The translations under genes were made by a program, and so were the position numbers. DNA of 64,000 bases from Kitasatospora azatica KCTC 9699. Its GTDB lineage: Bacteria > Actinomycetota > Actinomycetes > Streptomycetales > Streptomycetaceae. The stretch's first letter is position 1; each line of letters begins with the position of its first letter. The notes beneath the pieces are model-generated. The model worked only from the letters and a program-made list of their open reading frames with translations, ran no database searches and was not told where the DNA came from. Positions 17,332 through 26,012 of the stretch are shown in pieces. The DNA lies in contig NZ_JQMO01000002.1 of NCBI RefSeq assembly GCF_000744785.1, forward strand, positions 992,001-1,056,000. The letters run 5' to 3'.

Positions 17332-17419
17332 TTACCCGTAGATATCGGATCATTGCCCACCGTTGGCCGGCCTGCAGTGGCACCATGGAGGGTCGGTGCG
17401 CTGACGAACGGAGAGTCCG

Positions 17420-17941
17420 GTGAGCAGTCTCAACAAGGGTCTGGAACGCGTCGAGGTGAGCCTGATGTGGGATCCGAGTCCCGCAGGTTCGGCGCCCCAC
17501 GACCTGGACCTCATTGCAGCGACGTACACCGAGGACGCCCCGTCCGGCGCCCCCGCCTACCTGGTGCATTTCGACAGCCGCTCTCCCGACGGCACCATCA
17601 CGCTCAGCAGGGACAGCCGCGACGGCAAGGGCCTCGGTGTCGACGAGCGCCTGATCCTGGAGCTCGACCGCCTGGCGCACCGCTACGTCAGGGTGCTCGT
17701 GGGCGTCGCCATCCAGCAGCAGAACGGCCGGCTGACCTTCGCAGGCATAGCCCACCCCGAGGTACGGGTGAGCAACGGGCACAGCGAACTCGCGGCGGTG
17801 GACTTCACCGACCTCGGCGGGGCAACGGCTGCGAGGGTCGCGGAATTCGTCCGGGACGGCTCAGGGGCCTGGGGATTCCGCGCCGGCGTCCACGGCTTCG
17901 ATGCCGATCCGGCGACCTTCGCGACGGCCATGGGCGGCTAG
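17420..17941 (+). CDS. TerD-family protein
   Basis: The 173-residue protein starts at GTG 17420 with GGAGAG just upstream. The layout is that of the TerD/TerZ fold: an early SLNKGLERVEVSLMWDP, an acidic HDLDLIAA, then ERLILELDRLA and LGGATAARVAEFVRDG. TerD-domain proteins are calcium-binding and are common in streptomycetes, where they are linked to tellurite resistance gene sets and to stress or developmental responses. This one stands alone with gene fragments on either side. The expected acidic D-x-D calcium-site residues are present (DLDLIA; DSRSPDG). Confidence 0.88.
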   Translation: MSSLNKGLERVEVSLMWDPSPAGSAPHDLDLIAATYTEDAPSGAPAYLVHFDSRSPDGTITLSRDSRDGKGLGVDERLILELDRLAHRYVRVLVGVAIQQQNGRLTFAGIAHPEVRVSNGHSELAAVDFTDLGGATAARVAEFVRDGSGAWGFRAGVHGFDADPATFATAMGG

Positions 17942-18100
17942 GGCCCGTCCGGCCCTAGTGCTGCTCCGCAGAAGTTCGCTGAGGGGTGTTGATCCGTACC
18001 TGCGTTGAGCCCAGAAGTCCGCCCCCCCGCAGCCGGTGCAAAGCCGCGCGTAGGCCGAAATCAGTTGGCGAAGCAGCCTGTTGTTTGGTCGGGTGCTGCC

Positions 18101-18436
18101 ATGTCACTTCGCCCTCGCTATGACGAGTTCGCCGACTGGTACGACGCCTACGTTGAGAGCGGAGTGGGTCGTCCGTTCGCTGAAGCCGCTGACCAGTTGA
18201 TCGCTCAGGTACTCGGCGTCGGGGACGGGCAGACGTGTCTCGACCTTGGCTGCGGAGGGGGAGCCCATATCCCCGCTCTGACTGCCCTGGGATGGCAGGT
18301 CCTGGGAGTGGACATCTCCCCTCGCCAGGTCGAGATCGCCCGCCGTTCCGGGGCTGATGCCATCGTGGCCAGCGCCGACAGTCTGCCGCTCGACGACCAA
18401 TCACTCCTGGGCATTGCCGCCTGCCGGCCCCAGTAG
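18101..18436 (+). pseudogene. Truncated class I SAM methyltransferase
   Basis: From ATG 18101 the protein reads MSLRPRYDEFADWYDAYVES and contains motif I (CLDLGCGGGAHIPAL) and motif II (LGVDISPRQVEIARR). It passes motif III (ADSLPLDDQS) but there switches into LLGIAACRPQ and a stop, about 111 residues in all. A full methyltransferase of this class needs about 100 more residues after this point. The break is 14 bp before the end of a minus-strand gene remnant, so this belongs to the same degraded zone. No clear ribosome binding site precedes the ATG. Confidence 0.7.
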
Positions 18437-18449
18437 CGCGGCCTGGGCG

Positions 18450-18776
18450 CTACGACTTCTTCGGCGGCACCAACCTCGTGTCAGAGAACGGTCCGGCGAG
18501 GTAGAGGTCCCCTGCGCAGTCGAGGGCCTCTTCAGGGGGGCCGGCCGGCAGTCCGCTGGGCCGGATGTTGTCCTTGTAGCCGTCGTTGCTGGCGAGGTAG
18601 AGGGCGAAGCCCCAGGTGTGCAGCACGCCGGTGAAGCGCAGGCGGCACAGCGGCAGGCTCCGCCCGCCGGGCAACTCGGCTGCCACGTAGGCGAATCCGG
18701 CGCGGAAGCAGACCGTGATGGCGTCCACGTACGGCCAACGTTCGCGGGCGCGGCGGTTCAGGCGCTGCCGCTTGCC
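18450..18776 (-). pseudogene. C-terminal fragment of a conserved streptomycete hypothetical protein
   Basis: The minus strand codes for RLNRRARERWPYVDAITVCF, ELPGGRSLPLCRLRFTGVLH, TWGFALYLASNDGYKDNI and SGLPAGPPEEALDCAGDLYL, ending at a stop at 18450. This pattern is familiar from a small hypothetical family found in many Streptomyces genomes; its function is unknown. At about 18776 the frame runs into the IS630 transposase remnant on the other strand, and no start codon is available. The N-terminus was therefore probably lost to that insertion or rearrangement. Confidence 0.6.
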
Positions 18777-19221
18777 GCCTTGGGCCTGGGCGGCCTGCGG
18801 GATGCCGAACGCTCGGGCCGGCCGAGGGCCTACGGGCCCGAGGTTCGCGTGGCGATCGTGGCTACCGCGACCAGCATGCCGCCGTATCCGGAGTCGACCT
18901 GGTCCCACCGGGCGATCGCCCAGCGGGTGGCCGGGACGTGCTTCACATCGGTCTCCGCTTCCCAGGTCGGCCGGATCCTGGCCGGCCTGGATCTGAAGCC
19001 GCACAAGGTCCGTGGCTGGCTGACCCGCCGGGACACCCCCGACTTCTGGCAGCGAGTCGCCGAGGTGTGCGCGCTCTACCTGGATCCGCCCGAGGGGGCG
19101 GTCGTGCTCTCGATCGATGAGAAGACCGCGATCGCCGCCCGCTCGCGCCGCCATCCCGGGCATCCCGTACGCCCTGGTGAACCCGCGCGGCAGGATTTCG
19201 AGTATCGGCGCCACGGCACTT
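18777..19221 (+). mobile_element. IS630-family transposase remnant, both ends missing
   Basis: In one frame the plus strand reads LGLGGLRDAERSGRPRAYGP, then SHRAIAQRVAG, SASQVGRILAGLDLKPHKVR and GWLTRRDTPDFWQ. After that comes VVLSIDEKTAIAARSRRHPG and QDFEYRRHGT, the first DDE-domain aspartate region of IS630-type transposases. The N-terminal helix-turn-helix start and everything after RRHGT, including the later catalytic Asp and Glu, are absent. No terminal inverted repeats or TA target duplication could be seen. It is a dead relic that cuts a hypothetical gene on its left. Confidence 0.75.
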
Positions 19222-19223
19222 TC

Positions 19224-19258
19224 GGCGGAGCGCGCCGCGTGCTGCGGCGCGCTCCGCC
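19224..19258. terminator. Strong GC-rich hairpin terminator
   Basis: GGCGGAGCGCGCCGC, a five-base loop GTGCT, and its perfect 15-base complement. It lies eight bases past the stop of the minus-strand glyoxalase gene, so it most likely ends that transcript. Confidence 0.75.
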
Positions 19259-19266
19259 GGGGTCGG

Positions 19267-19818
19267 CTACTGCGCGGATGGCGGCTGCGCGAATCTCAGG
19301 ATGTTGCCGTACGGGTCGATGACTTGAAGCGTCGGGCCTCCGGGCGCGTCCGGAGAGATTCCGGGACGTACCGGCGCGTTCGGTCGGGCGAGCAGTTCCT
19401 TGTGCAGCGCGGCCACGTCGCGCACCGGGAGCCAGACCGCGCCGTTGGGGCTGCCATCGCCGTGGTGCTCGGAGAGGTGCAGCACTGCTGACGAGCGCGA
19501 TACCTGCACGTACAGTGGCAGCCCAGGCTCGAACCGGTGCTCCCAGTCCAGGGCGAAGCCCAGGTAGTCAAGGTAGAACGGCAGTGCCTCTGCGACGGAC
19601 ATGACGCGCAGGACCGGCACGCCCGGGCTGATGTCCGGCGCGCCAGGACTCCCAGCCCGGCGGGCCAGAGCGGCGAGCACGTTCCAGTCCCTGGTGCCGA
19701 GTTGGTGGGCGATCAGTTCGAGCGCGAGGCTGTGCGGGATCTCGATCCCTGCTGTGGCAAGGTCCTCGCGTAGCAGTTTGGCCAGCTTCTTGGCCTGGTC
19801 TGTGGTGGGGGACGTCAT
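19267..19818 (-). CDS. Glyoxalase-superfamily (VOC) protein with N-terminal helical domain
   Basis: The 183-residue protein begins MTSPTTDQAKKLAKLLREDL with a helical 60-residue head (ALELIAHQLGTRDWNVLAAL). A single VOC domain follows: VPVLRVMSVAEALPFYLDYL, GFALDWEHRF, VLHLSEHHGDGSPNGAVWL and QVIDPYGNILRFAQP. The layout matches bleomycin-resistance-like glyoxalase proteins, which may sequester a drug or act on a small metabolite. The ATG at 19818 has only a weak ribosome binding site. A strong terminator follows the stop. Confidence 0.85.
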   Translation of the reverse strand: MTSPTTDQAKKLAKLLREDLATAGIEIPHSLALELIAHQLGTRDWNVLAALARRAGSPGAPDISPGVPVLRVMSVAEALPFYLDYLGFALDWEHRFEPGLPLYVQVSRSSAVLHLSEHHGDGSPNGAVWLPVRDVAALHKELLARPNAPVRPGISPDAPGGPTLQVIDPYGNILRFAQPPSAQ

Positions 19819-20066
19819 CGCGCCCGGCTTTCCACGCGGCCCGTCCTGCCGATGCTCGCGTTGTCGGCCGGTGCCGCGTTCAGTGAGCCGAGGCGAGGCG
19901 ACCCACGGTGCATTCACCCAACCTTGAAAGGCGCGAGCGGCCGGCTGCACCAGGCCGTTTCCGATGCTATCGGTTGACCTGAACGGCGCGCCACTATGGC
20001 GCCGCGCTCATCTCGTGCAATCCACGAGCCCGCCCGAGGGCTTCCAGTCCGACCCTCCCGGGCAGA

Positions 20067-20183
20067 TCAGCACGCGAGACCGTGGTCGGCGCGCAGGCCG
20101 TGCCTGGGCAGCTCCACGACCTGGACGCCCGCCGCGCGGAGGAACTCCGCGACGGCGTGGGCGGTGCCAGCGTTCAGGGAGAA
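20067..20183 (-). pseudogene. Possible C-terminal remnant of an amidinotransferase/dimethylargininase
   Basis: The minus strand here reads [20 protein letters not shown], then [18 protein letters not shown] and a stop. The end resembles the tail of dimethylarginine/arginine deiminase-type enzymes, where an active-site cysteine follows D/H-G-G/L near the end. Nothing upstream continues the family. The family call is tentative; the protein-like composition is the main reason to list it. The rest of the 19819-20347 stretch shows no gene. Confidence 0.3.
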
Positions 20184-20347
20184 CACCTGGGCACTCGTTC
20201 GGCCCGCTTCCGCCCCTGGATGCCCACGGCAACCGGTGCACCAATTCCGACGGCACCGTTGACGCGATTGACGTAGGCATGGCAGCTTCGAGCGGCCCGG
20301 GTGCGCACACCAGGTCGTGTGCCCGGCCATCCCCCACAAGGAGAGCC

Positions 20348-21892
20348 ATGTTAAAGGGACTTGCCGCCGTGCTCGGCGCCGCGGCAATAGTCGCGGGCAC
20401 GTTGACGGTCACGGCCGCCCCCGCCCACGCGGCCGCCGCCGGTGACCTGACCTCGACGATCGCGCTGGACGACTGCTCGGCCTCACTGGTGCGTTTCCCC
20501 ACGTCGCAGAACACCGACCGGGCGATGATGCTCACCAACGGTCACTGTCTGCCCACCATGCCCAACTACGGCGACGTGATCCAGAACGCCCCCGCCAGCC
20601 GCAGCGGCACCCTGCTGAGCTCCAGCGGCGCCTCGCTCGGCACGGTCAACGCCGACAAGGTGCTGTATGCGACCATGACCGGCACCGACGTGACGCTCTA
20701 CGAGCTGACCGACACCTTCGCCTCGATCACCAGCAAGTACGGGGCGACCGCGCTGACCCTCAGCAGCAGCCACCCGGTGGACGGCTCGGCGATGTTCGTC
20801 CCGTCCGGCTACTGGCAGCAGGTGTGGAACTGCTCGGTCAACGGCTTCGTGCCCACCCTGCGCGAGGACCAGTGGAGCTGGCACGACTCGATCCGCTACA
20901 ACCTCGGCTGCAACACCACGCACGGCACGTCCGGCTCCCCCATCGTCGACGCCACCAGCCGCCAGGTGGTCGGCATCAACAACACCGGCAACGACGACGG
21001 CCAGATGTGCACCCTGAACAACCCGTGCGAGGTGGCCGCCGACGGCTCGACCACGGAGACCAAGGGCCAGAGCTACGGCGAGGAGACCTACTGGTTCACC
21101 ACCTGCCTGACCGCCAACCGCACCATCGACCTCGGCGTCAGCGGCTGCCTGCTCACCAAGCCGGGTGGCACCAGCGCCGTCACGGTCACGAACCCCGGCG
21201 CGCAGAGCACCGTGGTCGGCAGCGCCACCCGCCTGCAGCTCACCGCGACCGGCGGCACCGCCCCGCTCACCTGGTCCGCGACCGGCCTGCCCGCCGGACT
21301 CACCGTCAGCTCCGCCGGCCTGATCACCGGCGCCCCGACCGCGGCCGGCACCTCCACGGTCGCGGTGACCGCCACCGACGCCACCGGCGCCAGCAACTCC
21401 GCCACCTTCAACTGGACCGTCACCGCGGTCGGCACCGGCTGCACCCCGGCCCAACTGCTCGGCAACCCGGGCTTCGAGACCGGCACCGCCTCCCCGTGGA
21501 CGGCGAGCAGCGGCGTGATCGACAACTCCAGCAGCGAGTCGGCCCGCGCCGGGTCCTGGAAGGCATGGATGGACGGCTACGGCAGCAGCCACACCGACAG
21601 CCTCGCGCAGACCGTCACCATCCCGACCGGCTGCAAGGCCACGCTGAGCTACTGGCTGCACATCGACACCGCGGAGACCGGCAGCACGGCCTACGACAAG
21701 CTCACCGTCACGGCCAACGGCACCACGGTGGCGAGCTACTCCAACGTCAACGCGGCCACCGGCTACGCCCAGCACACCGTCGACCTGTCCGGGTACGCCG
21801 GGCAGAGCGTGACGGTGAAGTTCACCGGCACCGAGGACTCCTCGCTGCAGACCAGCTTCGTGCTGGACGACACGGCGCTGCAGACCAGCTGA
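20348..21892 (+). CDS. Secreted trypsin-like serine protease with putative Ig-like and C-terminal beta-rich domains
   Basis: The 514-residue protein has a signal peptide ([18 protein letters not shown], cleaved near AHAAA). The serine protease domain has its histidine in MLTNGHC and its serine in [10 protein letters not shown]; the aspartate is probably in GTDVTLYEL. Next comes a He_PIG-type Ig domain ([20 protein letters not shown]) from about residue 280, then a C-terminal jelly-roll-like domain ([20 protein letters not shown]). AAGGAGAG precedes the ATG. The second codon is TTA, the rare leucine codon read by the bldA tRNA in streptomycetes, which implies developmental control. A bidirectional terminator follows. 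Confidence 0.9.
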   Translation: MLKGLAAVLGAAAIVAGTLTVTAAPAHAAAAGDLTSTIALDDCSASLVRFPTSQNTDRAMMLTNGHCLPTMPNYGDVIQNAPASRSGTLLSSSGASLGTVNADKVLYATMTGTDVTLYELTDTFASITSKYGATALTLSSSHPVDGSAMFVPSGYWQQVWNCSVNGFVPTLREDQWSWHDSIRYNLGCNTTHGTSGSPIVDATSRQVVGINNTGNDDGQMCTLNNPCEVAADGSTTETKGQSYGEETYWFTTCLTANRTIDLGVSGCLLTKPGGTSAVTVTNPGAQSTVVGSATRLQLTATGGTAPLTWSATGLPAGLTVSSAGLITGAPTAAGTSTVAVTATDATGASNSATFNWTVTAVGTGCTPAQLLGNPGFETGTASPWTASSGVIDNSSSESARAGSWKAWMDGYGSSHTDSLAQTVTIPTGCKATLSYWLHIDTAETGSTAYDKLTVTANGTTVASYSNVNAATGYAQHTVDLSGYAGQSVTVKFTGTEDSSLQTSFVLDDTALQTS

Positions 21893-21947
21893 CACCAGCT
21901 GAGACCTGCTGAGATCTGCTGCGACCTGCTGCGACCTGCAAACCCCT

Positions 21948-21991
21948 GGCCGTACCCGGGGCGCCGGAAATCCGGCGGCCCGGGTACGGCC
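21948..21991. terminator. Bidirectional hairpin terminator
   Basis: GGCCGTACCCGGG pairs with CCCGGGTACGGCC, and an inner CGCCGGA/TCCGGCG stem closes on an AA loop. It lies between the convergent protease and ABC exporter genes. Short GACCTGCTG-like direct repeats precede it at 21890-21940. Confidence 0.8.
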
Positions 21992-21997
21992 GGCTGC

Positions 21998-23830
21998 TCA
22001 TGATCCGGCGTAGGCCGTCGCCTGGATGCCGTAGAGCTCGGCGTAGCGCCCCTGTCGAGCCAGGAGTTCCTGGTGCGAACCGATCTCCTCGAGCCGCCCC
22101 CGGTCGAGCACCAGGATCAGGTCGGCGCCGGTGACGGTCGAGAACCGATGCGAGACGATGACCGTGATCGCCCCGGTGCGGGCCGCGAGTTCGCGGGCAC
22201 GGGCCATCTGGCGCTGGAAGATCTCCTGTTCGCTGGGGGCGTCCAGGGAGGCCGTGGGCTCGTCCAGGACGAACAGCAGCGGCTCGCGGCGCATGGTCGC
22301 CCGGGCCAGGGCGGTCTTCTGCCACTGCCCCTCGGACAGTTCCACGCCGCCCAGGGCCCGGCCGAGCCAGGTGTTCACCCCCTGGGGCAGCCGGTCGACG
22401 AAGCCGGCGGCCTCGGCCTCGCGCAGTGCCTCGTAGATGCGCTCCTGGTCGTCGAGGTGCGGCAGGTCGCCCAGGCCGACGGTCTCGGAGAACACGGTGT
22501 GGTAGCGGCCGAAGTCCTGGAACGCGGCGCTGGTGCGCGCGTGCCAGCCGGCGCTGTCGAAACGGGCGAGGTCCACCCCGTCGACGGTGATGCGCCCCGA
22601 GTCCGGCTGGTAGAACCGGTTGAGCAGCTTGACCAGGGTGGTCTTGCCGGAGCCGTACTCGCCGACCACGGCGAGGACCGTCCCGGCCGGGACGGTGAAA
22701 CTCACGTCGTCCAGCGCGAACCGGTCGGTCCCGGGGTACCGGTAGCTGACCCGGTCGAAGGCGATGCCCTCGGTGAGCCGGGGCGGCGTCGCGAGCTCGC
22801 CGGAGCCGTGGGTGCGCCGTTGCGCCACGAACCGCCGCAGCCACAGGTAGGGCTCGACGAACCGCTGGGCGGCGACGGAGTCGGTCGTGCGGCCGACGGC
22901 GGCCTCCACCGAGCCGCGCATGGTCGACGCGACGGTGATGGCGAGGACGACGTCGCCCGGTGAGCCGTGTCCCCGCGCGGTGCGCTGGATGACCACGGCC
23001 AGCGCGGCCACGAAGCCGGCCGTGAAGAGCGCCCATCCGCTCACCCGCCAAGCGGCAGCGCGGAGTTGGGCCCGGAACCGGCGGTCGGCGGCCTCCTCCC
23101 ACACGGCGGCCTGGCGGCGGGCCAGTTCGCCGCCGGCGCCGGCGACCCGGATCTCCTTGGCGGCCGCCGCCTCCGCCGCGATGTCGAACAGGTGCTTCTG
23201 GAGGCGGACCGCCTCCGCCGTCTCGGTCTCGACCCGGCTGACGCGGCGCTGGCCCTGCCGGTCGAACCAGAGCGGGGCAGCGGCGAACAGGACCAGCAGC
23301 AGCAGCCAAGGGCTCACCGTGCCCAGCAGCAGGAGGGAGGCGCCCAGTTGGAGCACGCCGAAGGCGGCGGTAACCGCCGACCAGAAGCCGTTGACGATGG
23401 CCCAGGGGGCGGTGAGGACGATGTTCACCCGGTCCAGGTAGTCGCTGCGCTCCACGTGCTCCAGACCGTCCAGCAGCACGATGTCCCGGTTGATCGCAGC
23501 CGGTAGGTCCAACACCGCGACCTTGTCCACGAGTTGGCCCTTGAGGTTGAAGCCGAGATCGGTGAGGACGGTGGTGACTGCGTGGACGAGGGCGGCTCCG
23601 ACCGCCCCGGCGACGGCGGCACCGGCATCGCCGCTGATCGCGCCGTTGATGGCGGCGCGCAGGGTCAGCGCGGTGGCGGGGACCGTCACCAGGGACAGCG
23701 CCTGGGTGAACAGGACGGCGAGCGTCAGCGCCCGTGAGCGGTGGTAGGAGACGGCCAGCAGTTCGCGGGCCAGCCCCAGGTAGTCCCGTGCGGTCGCTCG
23801 GTACTCGGTCTGCTGCTGGGGCGGGGTCAC
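21998..23830 (-). CDS. ABC exporter half-transporter (membrane + ATPase), second of a pair
   Basis: The 610-residue protein has an N-terminal membrane domain of about six helices and a C-terminal ATPase. Walker A is VGEYGSGKTTLVKLL, the signature is VELSEGQWQKTALAR, Walker B is LLFVLDEPTASLD and the switch region is VIVSHRFSTV. It starts at GTG 23830, which overlaps the stop of the upstream ABC gene by four bases (GTGA). The two proteins therefore probably form a heterodimeric exporter. Such pairs export peptides, lipids or drugs. No dedicated modification enzyme is adjacent. Confidence 0.9.
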   Translation of the reverse strand: MTPPQQQTEYRATARDYLGLARELLAVSYHRSRALTLAVLFTQALSLVTVPATALTLRAAINGAISGDAGAAVAGAVGAALVHAVTTVLTDLGFNLKGQLVDKVAVLDLPAAINRDIVLLDGLEHVERSDYLDRVNIVLTAPWAIVNGFWSAVTAAFGVLQLGASLLLLGTVSPWLLLLVLFAAAPLWFDRQGQRRVSRVETETAEAVRLQKHLFDIAAEAAAAKEIRVAGAGGELARRQAAVWEEAADRRFRAQLRAAAWRVSGWALFTAGFVAALAVVIQRTARGHGSPGDVVLAITVASTMRGSVEAAVGRTTDSVAAQRFVEPYLWLRRFVAQRRTHGSGELATPPRLTEGIAFDRVSYRYPGTDRFALDDVSFTVPAGTVLAVVGEYGSGKTTLVKLLNRFYQPDSGRITVDGVDLARFDSAGWHARTSAAFQDFGRYHTVFSETVGLGDLPHLDDQERIYEALREAEAAGFVDRLPQGVNTWLGRALGGVELSEGQWQKTALARATMRREPLLFVLDEPTASLDAPSEQEIFQRQMARARELAARTGAITVIVSHRFSTVTGADLILVLDRGRLEEIGSHQELLARQGRYAELYGIQATAYAGS

Positions 23831-25701
23831 AGGAGTTCGCTTTCGTCCGTACGATCGTCGTAGCCGAGCCGGAAGCGCTCGGCCTGGATGGCGAAGAGGT
23901 CGGCGTACCGGCCGCCGAGGGCGATGAGTTCGTCGTGGGTGCCGGACTCGGTGATCCGCCCGCCGTCGAGGAGCACGATGCGGTCGGCCTGCCGGACGGT
24001 GGAGAGCCGGTGCGAGATCAGCACCACGCTGGCCCGGCCGCGGTGCTCCGCGAGCCGGTTGAAGACGTCGAACTCGGTGCGCACGTCCAGGTGGGCGGTG
24101 GGTTCGTCGAGGACCAGCAGGTCGGCGCCGGTGTGCACCGCGTACAGGGCACGGGCCAGCACCGCCTGCTGCCACTGGCCTCCGGAGAGGTCGACCCCGC
24201 CGGTCCGGGTGCGAGCGAGCGGGGTGTCCCAGCCGTCCGGCAGCCGCTCCAACACCGCGTCGAAGCCCGACTCCTTCGCAGCGGCGTCCAGGGCGGCCCG
24301 GTCGACGGGGACGGTGGCGTGTCCGAGCGCGACGTTGTCGGCCGCCGACAGCTGGTACTTGACGAAGTCCTGGAAGACGACCGAGACGTGCTCGCGCCAG
24401 CCGGCGGCGCCCAGTTGGGCGATGTCGGTCCCGTCGGCCGTGATCCGGCCCCGAGTGGGCCGGTAGAGGCCCGACAGCAGTTTGATCACGGTGGACTTGC
24501 CCGCGCCGTTGAGCCCCACCACCGCCAGTAGTTCGCCGGGCCTGATCTCCAGGTCCAGGCCGTCCAGCACGGTGCGCTCGGTGCCCGGGTAGGTGAAGGA
24601 CACGTCCTCGAAAGCGACCAGCGGCGGCTCGGCCCGCCGCTGCCCACGGGGCGCCGGGAGGGCGCCGCCGGCCTCCGGGCCGAGGACCTCCGCCAGCTCA
24701 CGGTAGGCCAGCATGCCTTCGGTAGCGGCGCGGATGTTGCGGACGTCCTCGCTGTAGCCCAGCGACTGCACGAGCGACCAGGAAGCGGTCAGCACCGCGG
24801 TGAGGGCCGACACACCGACCGCCCCGTGGGCCGCCTCCCGGGTCACCGCGAGGTACACCACCACCAGCGGAGCGCCGACCAGCAGGAACTGGCTCCACTC
24901 GTTGCGCAGCAGTCTGCGGGACATCTCCCAGGTGGGCTCGAACATCGCCCGCAGGTGCCGCTGGATGCGCTCGACCATCCACTCGCCGAAGCCGAAGACC
25001 CGCACCTCCATGCTGGGGCCGACGGCGGTGAGCGCCTCCTCCCAGGCCGCGGCGCGCAGTCCGTGCTCGACGCCCTTGCGCCACACCGCCGTGAAGACGT
25101 TCGCCTGCCGGTTGCGCAGGTACTGGTTGACCGCTCCGGGCACCAGCAGGACCGGCACAGCCCACCACACGTACTGCGCCAGCACCGCACAGGCGCCGGC
25201 CAGGCCGAGGAGCGAGGCGAGGCGGCGCAGGCGTCCCAGGGCGCCGTCGGCCGGGGTGCGCTCGGTCCAGTTGGCCGGTTGGGCGCGGGCGCGGCGGATC
25301 AGCTGCTGCACCTGCGGCGTCTCGAGCGCTTCGATCGTGGGGCTCGCCGTGGTGAACCCCAGGACCCTCGCCCGGTGCGCCCCGTCGATGCGGAGGGCGG
25401 CGAGCTGACCCAGCGGGGCCGTCAGCGCCTCGATCACGTGCCCGAGCAACAGGACGGAACCGAAGGCGACGAGGGGCGCGAAGGCGGCGTCGGACAGGTC
25501 CGCACCTGGATGGCTCTGCACCCTGGCCACCAGGGCCGCGGTGGCCAGCGCGGTGGCAGCCGGCAGCGCCGCCTGAACGAGAAGGAGCCCGACCAGGGCG
25601 GCCAGGAGCGGTGGCCGCGCGTCCAGCAGCGGGCGCAGTAGCAGGGTCAGGTGATCCGCCCTCGAGCGAACGGCATTGTCGAAGCGCTTCGACTCGAACA
25701 T
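23827..25701 (-). CDS. ABC exporter half-transporter (membrane + ATPase), first of a pair
   Basis: The 624-residue protein has membrane helices to about residue 330. The ATPase has Walker A VVGLNGAGKSTVIKLL, signature VDLSGGQWQQAVLARALY, Walker B LLVLDEPTAHLDV and switch VVLISHRLSTV. All catalytic residues are present in both halves of the pair, so both sites could hydrolyse ATP. The ATG at 25701 is preceded by GGGAG. The partner gene overlaps its end. Upstream lies a lower-GC, TCGAA-rich region with a small ORF that may be a peptide substrate or leader (separate entry). Confidence 0.9.
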   Translation of the reverse strand: MFESKRFDNAVRSRADHLTLLLRPLLDARPPLLAALVGLLLVQAALPAATALATAALVARVQSHPGADLSDAAFAPLVAFGSVLLLGHVIEALTAPLGQLAALRIDGAHRARVLGFTTASPTIEALETPQVQQLIRRARAQPANWTERTPADGALGRLRRLASLLGLAGACAVLAQYVWWAVPVLLVPGAVNQYLRNRQANVFTAVWRKGVEHGLRAAAWEEALTAVGPSMEVRVFGFGEWMVERIQRHLRAMFEPTWEMSRRLLRNEWSQFLLVGAPLVVVYLAVTREAAHGAVGVSALTAVLTASWSLVQSLGYSEDVRNIRAATEGMLAYRELAEVLGPEAGGALPAPRGQRRAEPPLVAFEDVSFTYPGTERTVLDGLDLEIRPGELLAVVGLNGAGKSTVIKLLSGLYRPTRGRITADGTDIAQLGAAGWREHVSVVFQDFVKYQLSAADNVALGHATVPVDRAALDAAAKESGFDAVLERLPDGWDTPLARTRTGGVDLSGGQWQQAVLARALYAVHTGADLLVLDEPTAHLDVRTEFDVFNRLAEHRGRASVVLISHRLSTVRQADRIVLLDGGRITESGTHDELIALGGRYADLFAIQAERFRLGYDDRTDESELL

Positions 25702-25738
25702 TGGTCAAATCTCCCAGCCATGCTGATCTCGTGTCAAC

Positions 25739-25852
25739 TCATAATCCCCGCATGTGAGTTCCGTCGAAATTCATCGAATCGGCATCGAATGTCCGACGAC
25801 TCGAAGCTGGGCGAGCAGAGCTCCCCGTCATTTCGAATCTTTCGAGTAGCAT
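25739..25852 (-). CDS. Short ORF (37 aa) upstream of the ABC exporter pair, possible leader or substrate peptide
   Basis: Reading MLLERFEMTGSSARPASSRR and then TFDADSMNFDGTHMRGL, this ORF sits 37 bp upstream of the exporter start on the same strand. Its codon use is unlike the neighbourhood: it has AGA, several A- or T-ending codons and a TTA leucine codon just before the stop. The ribosome binding site is weak. No LanA, lasso or thiopeptide-like leader motif can be recognised. It may be a translated leader, an exported peptide or non-coding. Confidence 0.25.
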   Translation of the reverse strand: MLLERFEMTGSSARPASSRRTFDADSMNFDGTHMRGL

Positions 25853-26012
25853 TCCGACTACAACAGATCGAAGGGCAACCCTCGCCACCCGTCGGGAGCC
25901 CGGGCGGGATCTGCTCCGGCCCGTCGGCGGTCTAGCATCCAGTCCGTACGGTGCGGTCGCATCCCTGCCGTACTGCCATCCACGCCCAGCAGGGGCATTC
26001 CAGGAGGACCTC

